From Adineta steineri (lineage: Eukaryota > Rotifera > Eurotatoria > Adinetida > Adinetidae): DNA of 64,000 nucleotides. Positions 12,831-26,252 of the stretch are shown one piece after another (positions within the stretch are counted from its first letter, which is position 1; each line of letters opens with the position of its first letter). The notes beneath the pieces are model-generated. The model made no database searches, was not told the DNA's origin, and was given only the letters and a program-made list of their open reading frames with translations. Made by a program: the position numbers and the translations under genes. The stretch lies in NCBI GenBank assembly GCA_905250115.1, contig CAJNOI010000050.1:522571-586570 (forward strand). Direction: 5' to 3'.

Positions 12831-13279
12831 AAATTTATTTATCAAATATGAATTCTTCTATCGTGATCTAACACAAGATATATAAGACTATGTTATTTAA
12901 TGTGTGTCAACAAGTAAACGAAAGAATAAATATCAAATGAAGAGAAAGAGAACGAGAGAAAAAAATATACAGGCGAATAACACATTGATTAAGGGCAGTG
13001 GGTGTGAAGTTAAATCTTTAGTCATTAAATGCGTATGTATGTTTGTTGTCAGTCATTGACCGATTGACGATAGATAGTATGCATCAGTCTGATCGAACAA
13101 AGGTCATTATATTTTACATTATTCGTACTGAAAGTTTTTTAAAATTTAATCCTTTTGTTTGATATTTATTTTTCTATCATATGATACTAGTATGTCAATG
13201 TTGTATAATATGAAATTTAATCAGAATTTTTAATGTCTATGAACAGATAGAATATATATATATACAAAAAATAATTTAT
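12831..13279. other. Intergenic, no gene seen
   Basis: AT-rich DNA upstream of the small protein and downstream of the lyase gene. It includes a purine-rich GAGAAAG stretch near 12937-12962. It presumably holds the promoter of the small protein and the 3' UTR of the lyase. Confidence 0.4.
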
Positions 13280-14406
13280 TTATTGTTCTTCATGATGAAA
13301 TTTTTCTTCAATTTCTTTCCATTGTGGTAATCCAACAATATCTTCATATGCTTTAAAATTTACACTATCTTTTGATGATAATTGTTTTCCAGCGATTAAG
13401 TCTGCTGCAGCTTGTTCAATAGCATGTGTAACACGAAATAAAATTGTTGTTGGATAAAGAATCATTGAAAAACCCATTTTATGTAAATCATTGGGAGAAA
13501 CCCATGGTGTACGACCACCACCTTCAAATATGTTGACGCAAAGTGATGCACCTTTGAAATGTCGTCCAATACTTTCGATATCTTCTATACTTCGTGGACC
13601 TTCAATAAATAGACCATCGGCACCAGCTTGTAAATATTGTTCACCTCGACGTAATGCTTCATCAAGACCATATGCTTCGATAGCATCTGTTCGAGCAATT
13701 ATAAAAAAATCTGATTCTGAACGTGCTGCTAAAGCTGCACGAATTTTCCATACCATAGCTTTAGTAGATATAAGTCGTTTACCTAGAAAAATATTCTATA
13801 TAAAACTATTCTTAATAATTTTAAGATTGAACCTTTTAAATGACCACATCGTTTCGGAGCTTGTTGGTCTTCAAAAAATAAAGCTGATGCTCCAAGTGCT
13901 TCATATCCTCGAATTGTTCGTGTAACATTTTTGACATCACCGTAACAATCATCAGCATCAATCATTACAGGTAATGATGAAGCTGAAATAATATCATAGA
14001 ATCCATGACGTTCTTCACCAAAATGTGTTAAATCAAGATCAGGATATGCATCTAAATATTAAAAAATAAAAATCAATAGATTAACTTAAATACTTACGCC
14101 GTGCGCCATTTAAAGCAAAACCACCAATTTGATAAGCTTTAAAACCTATACGTTCTATGATTCTAGCTGTTAATGCATCATGTGCAGCTGGTAAAAGTAA
14201 AGGAGCATGTTCAGCAATCAATTTTTTCCAAACAGGTCGTTTTTTACGACCTGTAGAATCCATTCCAATACTAGAAACAATTGTTCGACATGTTACTTGT
14301 TGTAAAGTAACATACGAAGATCCTGAAATATCAGATAATTCGAAAATTCATTACAAATAATTAATCGAAATTTACTCTTCACTGATAGTAAAACATTGGC
14401 AAACAT
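13280..14406 (-). CDS. Isocitrate lyase/PEP mutase superfamily lyase, probably mitochondrial (325 residues)
   Basis: Four exons, 14406-14376, 14322-14098, 14051-13833 and 13782-13280, join in phase (978 bases). The first 30 residues (MFANVLLSVKRSSYV...) are basic and hydroxylated without acidic residues, like a mitochondrial presequence. The core starts with HDALTARIIERIGF. The metal site is DADDCYGD at residues 117-124. The catalytic loop is KRCGH at 152-156, the signature of the lyase branch (isocitrate, 2-methylisocitrate and dimethylmalate lyases) as opposed to PEP mutases. Length matches bacterial 2-methylisocitrate-lyase-type enzymes, not true isocitrate lyase (over 420). The reaction is probably retro-aldol cleavage of a 2-hydroxy acid; the substrate is not decidable. 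The protein looks more like bacterial and plant members than animal ones, suggesting an old transfer later fitted with introns. Confidence 0.8.
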
Positions 14407-15243
14407 CTTTAAACAATAGTATAATCCATATTACGTATATTTATTTTTTATAATCCTATTGGATAGGTGATTCATTCGTTCTTTTCAAAATACGAATAGG
14501 AAAGTAAACACAGTTTAACATCTTGTTAAGTAAAATCATCGTTAGTATTAACGAATTTATTTTCATTTCTATGTATGGCAATAGTTGATTTTTATTCTTT
14601 GTTAATCTCTGAGTTTTAAATAAAAGTACGAGTTGAAGATGGGCGGAAGAAAATATTTATATACATCCAAAGTAAAATATTACGAAGTTGCATTGTTTAT
14701 TTTTTTTTATATTCAACTATGTTAAAATAATATTAACCTTTCTTTTTTTCTTTCTTCTGCAATTTTTTACAGATTTATTTTTGTACTGATAGGATCAACA
14801 ATAATCACCAATATTGCAAATAAAAAAAAAGGCTTTCACTCTTTCAATATTATTAATATTCAAGGATCATCGTGAACTAGCTCTCATAATAAATGTCATA
14901 GGTAACATAATATCAAATGTTTGTTTCCATTTCTCTGTGTCAAATTAAATGGCAAGAGTAATTTTATTGCATGTAAAAACTAAATTTTCTTTTCTTTAAT
15001 TGGTTCTATTCATAGTATATTATTAACGAGAATTTTTTTGCATAAAAACACAATAAAGTCATATCTAAAAAAAACGTTTAAACTTTGTTAGCACATGTGA
15101 ACTTTTGATGACGAGTAATTAGAATACATTCGTTCTTGTTTAATGCTAGTATAATCTATAATCATTCAAATATATAAAAAAAAATCTTTAACACACACGT
15201 ACACACTGGGCAGAATTATTAAATATTCATATACATTTTTGTT
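14407..15243. other. Intergenic, no gene seen
   Basis: AT-rich spacer between the start of the lyase gene and the 3' end of the TPR gene, both on the minus strand. It contains T-runs and an A-run near 14820. No exon, RNA gene or repeat family was recognised. Confidence 0.4.
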
Positions 15244-17053
15244 TCAACGTGGTATCAATGCGATTTTTAAATCTAGCATGTTCAGTATTTTTTGAAATTT
15301 ATCCACCGTCATTTTCGTACGACCATCAGAATTAGTAATTAAAAATTCTTCAATGGCTCGTCGATTTTCTTTGTCTAAAGATAATATTTGAGTTTTTCTC
15401 CATAGTAAAAGTTTTCGAAGTTGTTTATTCAAGTCGTCGCGATCATTTTGAATGCGAGATTGTATGTTTACAGAAGAATCGGATGAGCTTGATGCTATAG
15501 TTTTATTTCGAGTTGAATCATAAAACAGCCGGCAAGAGGCATATGCAAGGAAGACTGTAAAGAGAATGATCAGAAATTGTTTATTTGGGAGATAATGCGG
15601 TATTCGACGTGTACTGCCAAACTAAAAAATAGACTATCATAATAAATTTATAATTAAAACGAATATACTTGCCTGTTTCTTGTTATATGATTTAGCATAT
15701 CCGTGAAAATTAGTCCGCTCCTGAAAATAGAACGAAATTTTCTTATAAAAAACAATTTTTGTTTGAAAATTTAACTATTTATATCATCATAATTTAGAAC
15801 TAAACTAACTGATCTGGTTTTAACTAAATTGAATAAGTAATCAAGTGTACATTATTAATAAAACAAGAAAAATCAATAATTTATATTGAGTCTATATGCA
15901 TCTGTGTATCAAAATAGAACCGTTAAATTTGCGTAAAATGTTTGTCTTGACTATTTCAATATGACTAAATATATATACTTCTGATGGAAATAGTTGTTTT
16001 TAGATCTTTTCATTAGAAAATTCCTGTAGAGAAAAAACTAATTAAAAAATTTTATTATTGTTTTGTTATTTTATGACAACTTGGATCAATGTATTCTATA
16101 GAAGCTTTGATATATATATATTTTAATTTAAATAAAAAATTATACGAAAGCTGTCAAAAATATGACATTATTAATTTTAAGACAAAATAAGGAAAAGAAT
16201 AACTTACATGATTATTATTGATTTCTTTATCTGATTTTGTATTGGATAGTAAATAGTTTGTGTTTGATGATAATTGGTCTTGATTAGTCATTTCGAATGA
16301 TGATAAAAATGGTGTACATATATCAATAATATCATTTTCTTCAGGTTTTGTTTCATCACTTGTTTCATAAGTAAAATCTGATGATGATATTGGAGCAAAT
16401 ATATCGGCATCGTCAAATACTTCAAGATCAGACGTACGTGAAGATGAAAGTGAATTTAATCGTTTATCAGTCAGATTTTTAGACAAAATCAAAGCGGAAT
16501 CATCGACACTTGTCGTTAAATGTGAAATACCTTCGAGTTCACTGAGTTTTTTTGATAATGAAGAATTAATTAAATTCAATGAGGCAATGGATGTATTTAT
16601 TATACTAACATTTGCCGGATGTCGAGGAGAATGAATTGATGTATCTTTTCCTAAGATATTAATACGTGTCACTTGTGGTAATATTTCTTCAGATTTACTA
16701 AGAGATTTTGTATGTTGTAGATCACAGTAAGATGAATTGAGAGAAAGATCAGTTCCGCTATCACTATTTTTATTTGCATCATCCACATAAACATCTTCGT
16801 ATAATGTTAATCCTTTTTCATACTCACACATTGCTTGTTTTAGCTCACCTTTGGCCTTATAAACTTCAGCAATATTTAAGTGACTATCGGCGACACACAA
16901 TGCATCATCGATTCGTTCAAATATTTCAAGTGATTGACGATGATAACGAAGACTTTCATCGTATTCGCCTTTTTCCTTTGTAACATAACCCAATTCAACG
17001 TAACATTTTGCCACTATTCGATCATCTTCATTAGTGTCCGAACTTGTCGACAT
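15244..17053 (-). CDS. TPR protein with C-terminal membrane segment (423 residues)
   Basis: Three exons, 17053-16208, 15720-15673 and 15621-15244, join in phase 0. The start MSTSSDTNEDD is followed by two clear tetratricopeptide repeats (AKCYVELGYVTKEKGEYDES and VADSHLNIAEVYKAKGELKQ), the type seen in kinesin-light-chain and nephrocystin-like proteins. A long Ser/Thr/Asp-rich disordered region follows. After the short exon 2 comes one hydrophobic segment (QFLIILFTVFLAYA) and a charged helical tail of about 90 residues. Intron 2 has a GC donor (CAG|GCAAGT) instead of GT. The layout suggests a scaffold anchored to an organelle membrane, with the TPRs in the cytosol. No specific ortholog is recognised. 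Confidence 0.7.
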
Positions 17054-18895
17054 TTGTCTAATGATGTGTATCGATACCTATGCGATCAAGTTTTGTAGTC
17101 GTCACACGCTGTTGCCGTCCGTATGTTTTCACTTAATCGTACTTCGTGCACACGTGTATGTGTTACTCTAAACAGTAGACGTCGGTAAAAAAAAGACGCC
17201 AACAATAATTTCTGACGATCGTAGACATGAAACTCTTTTTTTTTCCTGTTAAATAATTTCTGGATGTAATTGACGACTGAAAAAAGAAAAGAAAGAAGAA
17301 GGAGAAAAAAAAAGAAGTGAGACCGAAAGTAAGAAAAGAATGGCGAGGTGAAGAAACTACGTACTAATGTCGTGATTATTAATGACCTATTCTGATTTGC
17401 ACGTCTCTCATGATACAATAACATACAAAGCAATTCATAGAAAACTACTGAACTATTACGTTCATCTATCTGAATCAGTGATTAAGTATTATCGTTGAAT
17501 TAAACTAATCAAAAAAGAATTCTTCTATCGTTTTTTTTTACTTTATTACTTACGACAGTTTTCGGTACATTCTAATTATTTAATTGATTTTTACAAGCTA
17601 GACTTTTATTTGGAACTACCTTTTATAGAAAAATCTATTTTTTTTTTATCATAAAATTCGTTTCAATTATTAGTCACTACCATAAAATCATGACATACAC
17701 ATCGTTATATTTTCCCTATTGCTTCTATGTAAATATTTTGCCATATCATCAATAAAAAATTAAATATGGGCTTGTTGCAATGCATAAACATTTTCGTTCT
17801 AATATTTTTTCTTTCCACACATATTAAAACTACGTGGGCTTCTAATATCAGATATCAATCTATAGAAATGAATACATAAAAAACAAAAATTACTAAGTTG
17901 TTTGTATGATAACCAATTCAATGATTCATCATATAAGTCTAGGCCAAGTTGACAATGATTTTTCAATAAAAAAGAATTTTGACCTAGTTTAGTTGAAAAA
18001 CAATATAATGATAGTGTTATTATAAATGTATATTTATCCATTCAAAAGAAATAATATGTTCGAATAAGAAATAAATATTATTTACTGATGATAAGTTTTT
18101 ACATATGTCTGGATGATTGCATACATCGTACAAATCTTTAAGCTTAAATTATAAGTAGGCTTTAACCTTATGATTTCATCGTTTGTCTTTTTCAATTTTC
18201 ATTAAGTAATAAAAAAGACCTTGGTTTTACCCTTTCAATCTCAAATATATATTAGATTAAGCTATTATTAAATATGTTGACAGCATGTATACTGTTTACA
18301 GAAAATTGATGATTTTCAAATGAAGCGAACAATATTTTTCTACATCAAGGTATTCACAGACTAATAGACTCATTATAAACTTATTTAAAAAACTGAATAT
18401 ATTTATATCTTAAAGCAATATTTATTTATGTTTTTGGAAAACAAAAAAAAGTGAATATATTATATTTGATCATAATGAAATTACGAAAACGAAAAAACAA
18501 AAGAAACAGAATTAATAGATAACCGACTCTTCTTGTATTATTATACCAGACAAAGAAAAAACAAAAAGTTTCGTTCAATTGCATCCATAGATAACATTTT
18601 TAAAAAGACACGCGCGCACACACTCATACATGTATCAATATATTATATGTACATCAAGAAACAAAAAAATTTTTGATTGGAATGTGCATATATATGTGTT
18701 GGAATTAACTTTAACATTCAATTGTCTTTTAAACATGACTAATTGATTGGAAAAATAAAACCATTGTTTAATTTTTCTATATTTTGCAATCAACGAGTCG
18801 TCGTTAAAAAGCAACTGAATTTTAAAGTCAATTCCGACATATACATATATATATATATGATAAGAAGAAATAACAACGACTATAAACAAGGAGAT
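17054..18895. other. 1.8-kb intergenic stretch, no supported gene
   Basis: This lies between the TPR gene start and the par-6 stop, both on the minus strand. It holds the TPR promoter and par-6 3' UTR. Short open frames exist (for example 18041-17799 on the minus strand), but they have no recognisable domain and no clear splice partners. Confidence 0.4.
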
Positions 18896-20154
18896 TCACA
18901 ATTTTAACACGGATGGTGTTTTTGGTAGATGAGCATCAATATGAGTATCATGTAAACGATATAAATCGTCATCATCATCACTTAAGCCGCCATTTTGATT
19001 TGTACTATTACTTATATTATGTGTATTTCTTGTTGATAATGATGATGCTGTACGTTGTAAATTAAATGTATCATTTTGTGGTCGAACAGTTATAATTAAA
19101 TTATGACTATTTGCTACCATCATATCCGTTACTTGATCTAATGTTTTTCCACTAACTTCAATTCCATTAACTTCAATTATTTCATCACCAACGGATAATA
19201 AACCAGTTGATTCAGCTAAACCACCAGCTAATAGACGTGATATAAAAACACCGGGTACATTTTCAACACCATTAGGACCATATTTAATTGCAACACCATC
19301 ACGTATATAAAATCCAAGTGGTTTACTTTCTTTATAACGATGTAATCTAACACGTCGATATGTAACAGGTAATTTTTCTACATCAATTATTGATGATACA
19401 AGACGAAAATCTGGTTGAATTTCAATATTACGTTGAGGAGAATGAGTATTTTTATCTGATGATGGATGAATAAATGATGATATTTGATCAGATATTTTCT
19501 TTCGTTTTTTTAATGAATCAGTTGAATATTGATACGATTCACCTAGACAAAGAACAAATATTTTCATTTAGTATTATGTTAAAAAAATTTCAATTTATGG
19601 GTAAAGTATTTTCGTTTTACAATAAATATTTTCATTAGAATTTATCTACGGAAAAAAAGTCAGATGTTGTAAATACGTCTTGAGTTTTTTTTATTGACTT
19701 TCATCGCTTGATATTTCTATTCATGCACTTCAAGTGGGTGTTATTTGCGAAGGGTTTTTTTAGCTTTCACGCTCTAAATAATACATCACTTGAGATATAC
19801 TTTCAAGAGTAAGATCCCGAATGTTATAAGTTTATCTATTTTCTTTACCTTTTCGTTGTACAAATATTCTTAATAAACCTGAATAAACTCGTAAAATATG
19901 TTCAATAATAGTATCATTATTAATCGAAAGTAATTCTCCATCTTTATCTAGATAAGTTATATGAAATGCAATATTTTGTAATCCATGTAAATCTTCAATT
20001 AATTTATAAAAATCATCAAATTTTATTGGAATTTTTCTATCTAATTCAAATCGACGAAATTCAGCACCAAACTAAAATAATTTCTATAAATTTATAAATT
20101 TCAATTTAAAGAATAATTTCTTACTTTGCTTTTAACTTCAAGTAAAGATAGCAT
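18896..20154 (-). CDS. par-6: Cell-polarity protein PAR-6 (299 residues)
   Basis: Three exons, 20154-20125, 20071-19849 and 19542-18896, join in phase (900 bases). Residues 1-85 form a PB1 domain ([20 protein letters not shown], then [14 protein letters not shown]), which in this family binds atypical PKC. Around residues 126-140 is the semi-CRIB motif ([12 protein letters not shown]), which with the PDZ domain binds Cdc42-GTP. The PDZ domain (about 145-240) has the family hallmarks [25 protein letters not shown] and [19 protein letters not shown]. The protein is a little shorter than vertebrate PAR-6 (about 345-375) because the C-terminal tail is short. It acts with PAR-3, aPKC and Cdc42 at the cell cortex. 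Confidence 0.95.
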
Positions 20155-20361
20155 TATCAATGTAAAAACGAAATCATTAAATGATCATGTTCGTTATCAT
20201 AGAACAAATAAACATTTGTTCTGTTTTATTATTGGTAGAGATATCAATTGACATATAGCGACAAACTATTCGAAAACAAATTATAACCTATCGAATGAAT
20301 CATTCAATGGAAGGACAATATATATACTTATTCCTTTTTTATTAATTTCTTTTATTACAAA
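20155..20361. promoter_or_regulatory. Shared divergent promoter region of par-6 and fliI
   Basis: Only 207 bases separate the ATG codons of two divergent genes, both intact, so both promoters and 5' UTRs must lie here. It is AT-rich. No TATA box at a convincing distance or named operator was identified. Confidence 0.55.
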
Positions 20362-23300
20362 ATGGCTCCTTCGGTTCTTCTACCTTATATTTATGGATTG
20401 GATTTATCGAAAAATGCATTTGGAGTATGAAAATTTCGTAGTTTATTTATTCGTTTTAAACAAAAAATTTTGTTTTTTTCGTTAAGAATGTTCAACAATT
20501 TCCAGTACCAATACAAGAGATGTGTAATTTACGTTGGCTAGAATTAAATCGAACAAATGTTAGCCGTTTACCAGAATTTATTGGAAATTTAAAATCACTT
20601 GTATGTTTTTTTTGCTTAATTCGCATTTGTATTATTATATAAACGAAATTTTTGTAGGAAAAATTAAGTTTAGCACATAATGATTTACGTGATGTACCAT
20701 TATGTTTAAATGATTTAACATCATTACGTTCATTATCATTACGAGATAATCATGTATCAAATACACAAATATCAGCACGTTTATTTGATATTCCTGATTT
20801 ATCAATACTTGATTTAAGTCATAATGATTTACAAGCATTTCCAAAAGATATTGAAAATGCGAAAGGTCTTATTGTACTTAATCTTTCATCAAATCAGTAT
20901 GTTTAAAATATAGGAGAAAAAAGATCTGTTTTCACATCTATTTTTTAGTATTGAACAAATTCCTAATCATGTATTTGTTTCACTTTTTGAATTAGTTCAT
21001 CTTAATTTAAGTGATAATAAAATTGGTAAGAAAATAATTTATTCTTTTTACATATAATATCATTATTATTTTAGACACATTACCAGCACAAATGCGTCGA
21101 TTAACATCATTGCAAGTATTAATATTAAATAATAATCCACTTGTTACTGCACAATTGAGGTAAAAAGAATAATATTAATAATTAAGAAGACGAAAAAAAC
21201 TGTTTTTTAATAGACAATTATCATCCATGCATTCACTTGAAACTCTTCATTTGAGTAATACAAAAAGAACATTAAATAATGTTCCAGCCATACTTGAACA
21301 GTTACCAAATCTTTCTGGTATGATATTATTTTTATATACATATCAAAAAATCTTATTTAATTAATTAATTAGATCTTGATTTATCAGCAAATGATCTTCC
21401 GGCCGTACCGGATGTTGTATATAAATTAAAAGCACTTAAACGATTGAATTTAAATGATAATCAAATAATTGAATTAACTGGTCAATCAGGTTAGAATTAA
21501 ATATTTGAATTAATTGAATATAAAATTTTCTTATATAATAGATGGTTGGCCTCAACTTGAAATTCTTCATATATGTCGAAATAAACTTAAAAGTCTTCCT
21601 CAACAATTAATGCGTTGTACAAAATTACGACGTCTTTATTTAAATAGCAATCAAATTAATTTACATGGTTTACCAAGAGGAATATTTAATCTTGAACAAC
21701 TTGAAGTATTTAGTGCTGCTGATAATAATTTAGAAACAATACCAGATGCACTTTGTCGATTAGGAAGTTTAAAAGTATTGAATTTAAATAAAAATCGATT
21801 ATTAACATTACCGGAAGCCATTCATTTTTTACAATTAAAAGTAAGCATTTGAAGATTTTCTGTCAAATTTTTATTTTGAGTTCAGATAGTGAAACAGAAA
21901 GACCTTCAACTACAGTGATATTTTTTCTTTTCAAAATATCCGTTAAAATGACCCTTGTATATACACTAAGTGTCTAGACACTTGAAGGTTAAGGAAAGCT
22001 CATTTAATTGATATTTTTTGACATTATCTAAAGAATAAAAATAACTGATTTTGATGTTTGACAAACTGTATACATACGTCAGAGACACTTATTCTGTCAC
22101 CTTTCACGCTTCTTAATAATGAAGGATATTAAAATATATGAAAAGTAATGTAAAATAATACCAGATTAATAAAATGATTGGATTATCAATTACATCCAAC
22201 TCTCTATTTAGGAACTTGATGTTAGTGACAATCCTGATTTCGTTATGCCACCAAAACCTAAAGAATGTCAAAAAGGTTCTGGTCCAGCATTTTATAATAT
22301 TGATTTTTCTCTTGCTAATCAATTAAAATTAGCTGGTCAAGTTGCACCTGAACAACCGGTTGCTAACACAGATATGCAACAGAAACGTGCAGCACGTATT
22401 CGTCGTTTAAATAAACCTGAACAACGAAATCCAGTAGGAAGTGGTGGCTCGTCGGAAACTGTTTTACGTGGTATGCGTGAAACAGCTAAACGTAAACATG
22501 CACTTGATTCTAATATGATGAATAATGGACATTATAATGATGATGAAGAAATTGCTGGTCGTCGTTGGGATGAACAAATTGAACGACCACAATTAAATTA
22601 TACTGAATTTTTCGATGAAGCTGTTGGTCATATAGCTGGTATAACATGTTGGGAAATTGAAAATTTTCTTCCAAAACAATTAGAACGTCAATTAAATGGA
22701 ACATTTTATACAGGTGATTGTTATATTGTATTACATTCTATGGTTGAATTATCAGGAACTATGGATTGGAATATCTATTTTTGGATTGGAAAAGATGCAA
22801 CGGTAAACATTTCAATAAATGAATAAAAATTTTTTGAAAATGTTTTTTGTTTTAAATATTTAGTTGGATAAACAAGCATGTGCAGCTATGCATGCAGTTA
22901 ACCTACGTAATATGCTTGGCGCATCATGTCGAACTCAACGTGAAGAACAAACAGATGAATCAGAAGAATTCTTAGCTTTATTTAATAATCATTTGCGTGT
23001 TATTGATGGTGCTCGAACAGAAACTGGATTTTGGGTTGTACGAGATATTGTAAGAATACTTCAATTTTTGTTAGATATTCAAATATAATATAAATGATAT
23101 TTTATTAGGAACATCCAACACGTTTCTATCGTGCAAGTGGTACACAAAAATTACATGTTGAACTTGTAGCAGTTAGTGCAACATCTCTTGATCCTCGTTA
23201 TGTACTTTTTCTTGATATTGGACCAAAAATTTATATATGGACTGGAAAAAAATGTCATAATATGACAAAAGCTAAAACAAGGTAGGAAATAATTGATTTA

Positions 23301-25741
23301 AGGTTTTGTCAAATGAAAATTGCATATTGATCTAATTTAGATTGTTTGTTGAAAAAATTAATAAAAGTGAAAGAAAAGGTCTTAGTGAATTAATACAAAT
23401 AAATCAAGGTGATGAAACAGATGCATTTTGGAAAGAATTAGGTGGTAAACCAGCTAATTATCAATTAGTCAATAGTGTTCCAGATGATTTTATACCATCG
23501 AGATCTATTCTTTATAAAGTTGATCTTGGACAAGAATTTATCGAATTACCTCAAGGTTAGTTAATTGTATTTAAATATTATTCCTATTATTTGTTTTTCT
23601 TTTAGTTGAACTTGAACCAGGTGGTGCTCTTAAGAAAGAATTACTTCATACAAGAAATATATATATTCTTGATTGCTATACAGAACTATTTGTTTGGTAA
23701 AAAGGAATAAAATAATATTTAATAAAAACAAAAATTGTATATTTAGGATTGGAAAAAAATCAGCACGACTTGTTCGAATGGCAGCAACACGTTTAGCAGT
23801 TGAATTATTAGCAATGATTAAACGACCAGCTCATGCATCTATTACAAAAACACTTGAAGGGTATATTTAAGATTATTTTATTCTATTAATATTAAATTTA
23901 AATAACTTTTTTAGAGTCGAAACACAAGTATTTAAATCTAAATTTGATGCTTGGGATGATGTATTAGCTGTTGATTTTACTCGTACAGCAGAGAATGTAA
24001 CAAGAAAGGGTGCTGATATGAAGGTTTGTATTGATGATATTCTTATATAAGAAAATAACATTAATTTTTTTTTTGTTTTATAGAAAATTCTTCAAGAAAA
24101 TGAAATGAAAACAAATCTAACAGCTTTATTCAAAAATCGTCCTCCATGGCAGTCACGTACAGCAGCTCAGGAAGCTTTAGAAGATTGGAATATATTTTTA
24201 CTTCAACCATTTTCTATGTTTGTTTATGAAAATAAAAAATTTGTTAAACTACCTGATGATGAACGAGGTAATTCAAATATAATTCTTATCTTTTCTGAAA
24301 AAAAACTTTATTTCTTTAAGGACAATTTTATTCACAAGATTCATATTTATTTGTTGCTCGATATTTATTACCAAGTGAAGATGAAAGTATCGATACAAGT
24401 GAACTTGAAGATGAAATAAAAGATTCTGATACTGAACGTATTGTCTATTTCTGGCAAGGAAGAAGTGCAAACAATACAGCTTGGTTATCATTTAATTACA
24501 CGTATGATCTCTTAATTTAAAATTAAAAATATATAGAGATACCTTGTTATAGTTTCAAACAAGAATTAATTGATGTACTTGGAGATTTTGAAATTGTTCA
24601 ATTAATTCAACAACAAGAAAATCAAAGATTTATGGCACATTTTAATCGAAAATTTGTTATACATAATGGTAAACGTCGTACAACAGCTCAACGTATACAA
24701 ATGCCTATACAACGTTTAACACATACACAAATGTATCATATACGTTGGTGTTATTCAACAATCATGACACGTTGTATTCAAGTTGAAGCAACATCAGCAA
24801 ATTTATGTTCAGAATTTTGGTATATTAAAAAAATATTATAATTAAATTAAAAAAATTCTTTTTCCTTTTTCTTAGTTATATTGTTACTGTACCCCTTGAT
24901 TCAGGAGATATTATTGGAATTGTGTATGTGTGGGTTGGCAATAATGTTCATCCTGATGATGCTTTACTCGTACAAGAAATTGCCAATGAAATGTATAATG
25001 TAAGAAACAAAAAAACTACATAAACATTTATTTTATTAAATGATGTTTTAATAGGATACATATACAATTCAAGTAATTAATGAGGGTAATGAACCGGAAA
25101 ATTTCTTTTGGGTTGGTTTAGGTGATCGATTAGCATATGATACAGTATGTGGTGGAATAATTTTTATTTTCTTTTTTATATTTTCTTATATGATTCTAGA
25201 CAGCAGATTATATGCGTTATATGCGTTTATTTAAATGTTCGAATGAAAATGGATATTTTGTTGTTACTGAAAAATATGCAGATTTTTGTCAAGTAAAATT
25301 TTTATTGAAAAATTTATTTCATTTTAAAATATTTATGATTAATTTTAGGATGATTTACTTGATGATGATTGCATGTTATTAGATACTGGAACATATGTTT
25401 TTCTATGGAAAGGACCAACAGCTAGTATTATTGAAGTTAAATTTGCAGCTAAAAGTGCTGAAGTGCGTAAATTGTTTACTATAAGTTGATAATATTAATT
25501 CTATTTTTATATTTAGCTTTATATTCAACATTTACGCACACGTGAACCTGATCGACCACGTAAATTACGTTTAACTGTTAAAAATTCAGAGCCAATTGAA
25601 TTTCGTAAATGTTTTCATGCGTGGTCAAAACATAAGAATCCACCTCGTGATCTTGAAAAACAAAATGCATTTTCTCTTGGTCAACAACAACAACAAAAAC
25701 AAGCACCGAAAAAACCTCTTGCAACAAACATTTTTGTTTAA
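20362..25741 (+). CDS. fliI: Flightless-1: leucine-rich repeats plus gelsolin-like domains
   Basis: The protein starts [20 protein letters not shown]. The first part (exons to about 22260) is a leucine-rich-repeat array with many copies such as [15 protein letters not shown] and [16 protein letters not shown] charged linker follows ([16 protein letters not shown]). The second part is a run of gelsolin-like domains: [11 protein letters not shown] then [40 protein letters not shown], and [17 protein letters not shown] near the C-terminus. The C-terminal headpiece-like end is KPLATNIFV. This order (LRR then gelsolin repeats) is unique to Flightless-1, an actin-remodelling and transcription coregulator protein. 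There are about 20 short exons. No stop or frameshift was found. The longest intron is 21842-22211. Confidence 0.95.
21842..22211 (+). other. Longest fliI intron, with a 16-base palindrome
   Basis: At about 370 bases this is several times longer than the other introns of the gene. It contains AAGTGTCTAGACACTT, a perfect palindrome at about 21969-21984, and weakly inverted stretches near each end (GTGAAACAGAA, and TTCTGTCACCTTTCAC on the far side). It may be a degraded insertion. Confidence 0.35.
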
Positions 25742-26252
25742 CTTTTTCTTTTTTATCTTCAGAGAATCAAATTAGTTTCTTTATTTTTTTTTACAAGTAG
25801 TCGACATATCCAGCAGATAAATCCCTTTCTCTTTTTTTCTCTAGTCACCCTTCTTCCTTCTTTTTTTTTTATTATTTAATCATTTTGTTTTATACACTAT
25901 TGTCTGTCTTCCTTAAAACAAGCATATATGCAATCAACAAAAACAAAAATCAGATTTAGATATCTTTTAATGAAGAACAACATTATTTATTTATGTCTTT
26001 TCTCTTTTTTTTTTAATGAATGATGTACTCGTTCTGATTGCAGATTTATCATTGTCAATTATGAAACATTGTTGCTTGATTATTCATTTTGTTTCTTTCC
26101 TTTTTTTCTTTCTTCCTATATCTGTTTTCTTTTTCTATTCTTTGCTTGATATGCATATGCTTTAATAATAATTAATAAAAACGAAGTTTTCATGGTGCTT
26201 AAACATCGATTTTATTATTGCAGATAATTATTCAAATATTTTCTTGTATACA
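25742..26252. other. fliI 3' UTR and fcp1 promoter, T-rich
   Basis: Half a kilobase of T-rich, CT-rich DNA between two genes on the plus strand. AATTAATAAA near 26168 is a possible polyadenylation signal. No gene seen. Confidence 0.45.

Noticed and set aside
17799-18041. 80-residue frame on the minus strand between the TPR and par-6 genes
   Set aside because: AT-rich composition, no domain, no splice partner and no clear start context; most likely chance.
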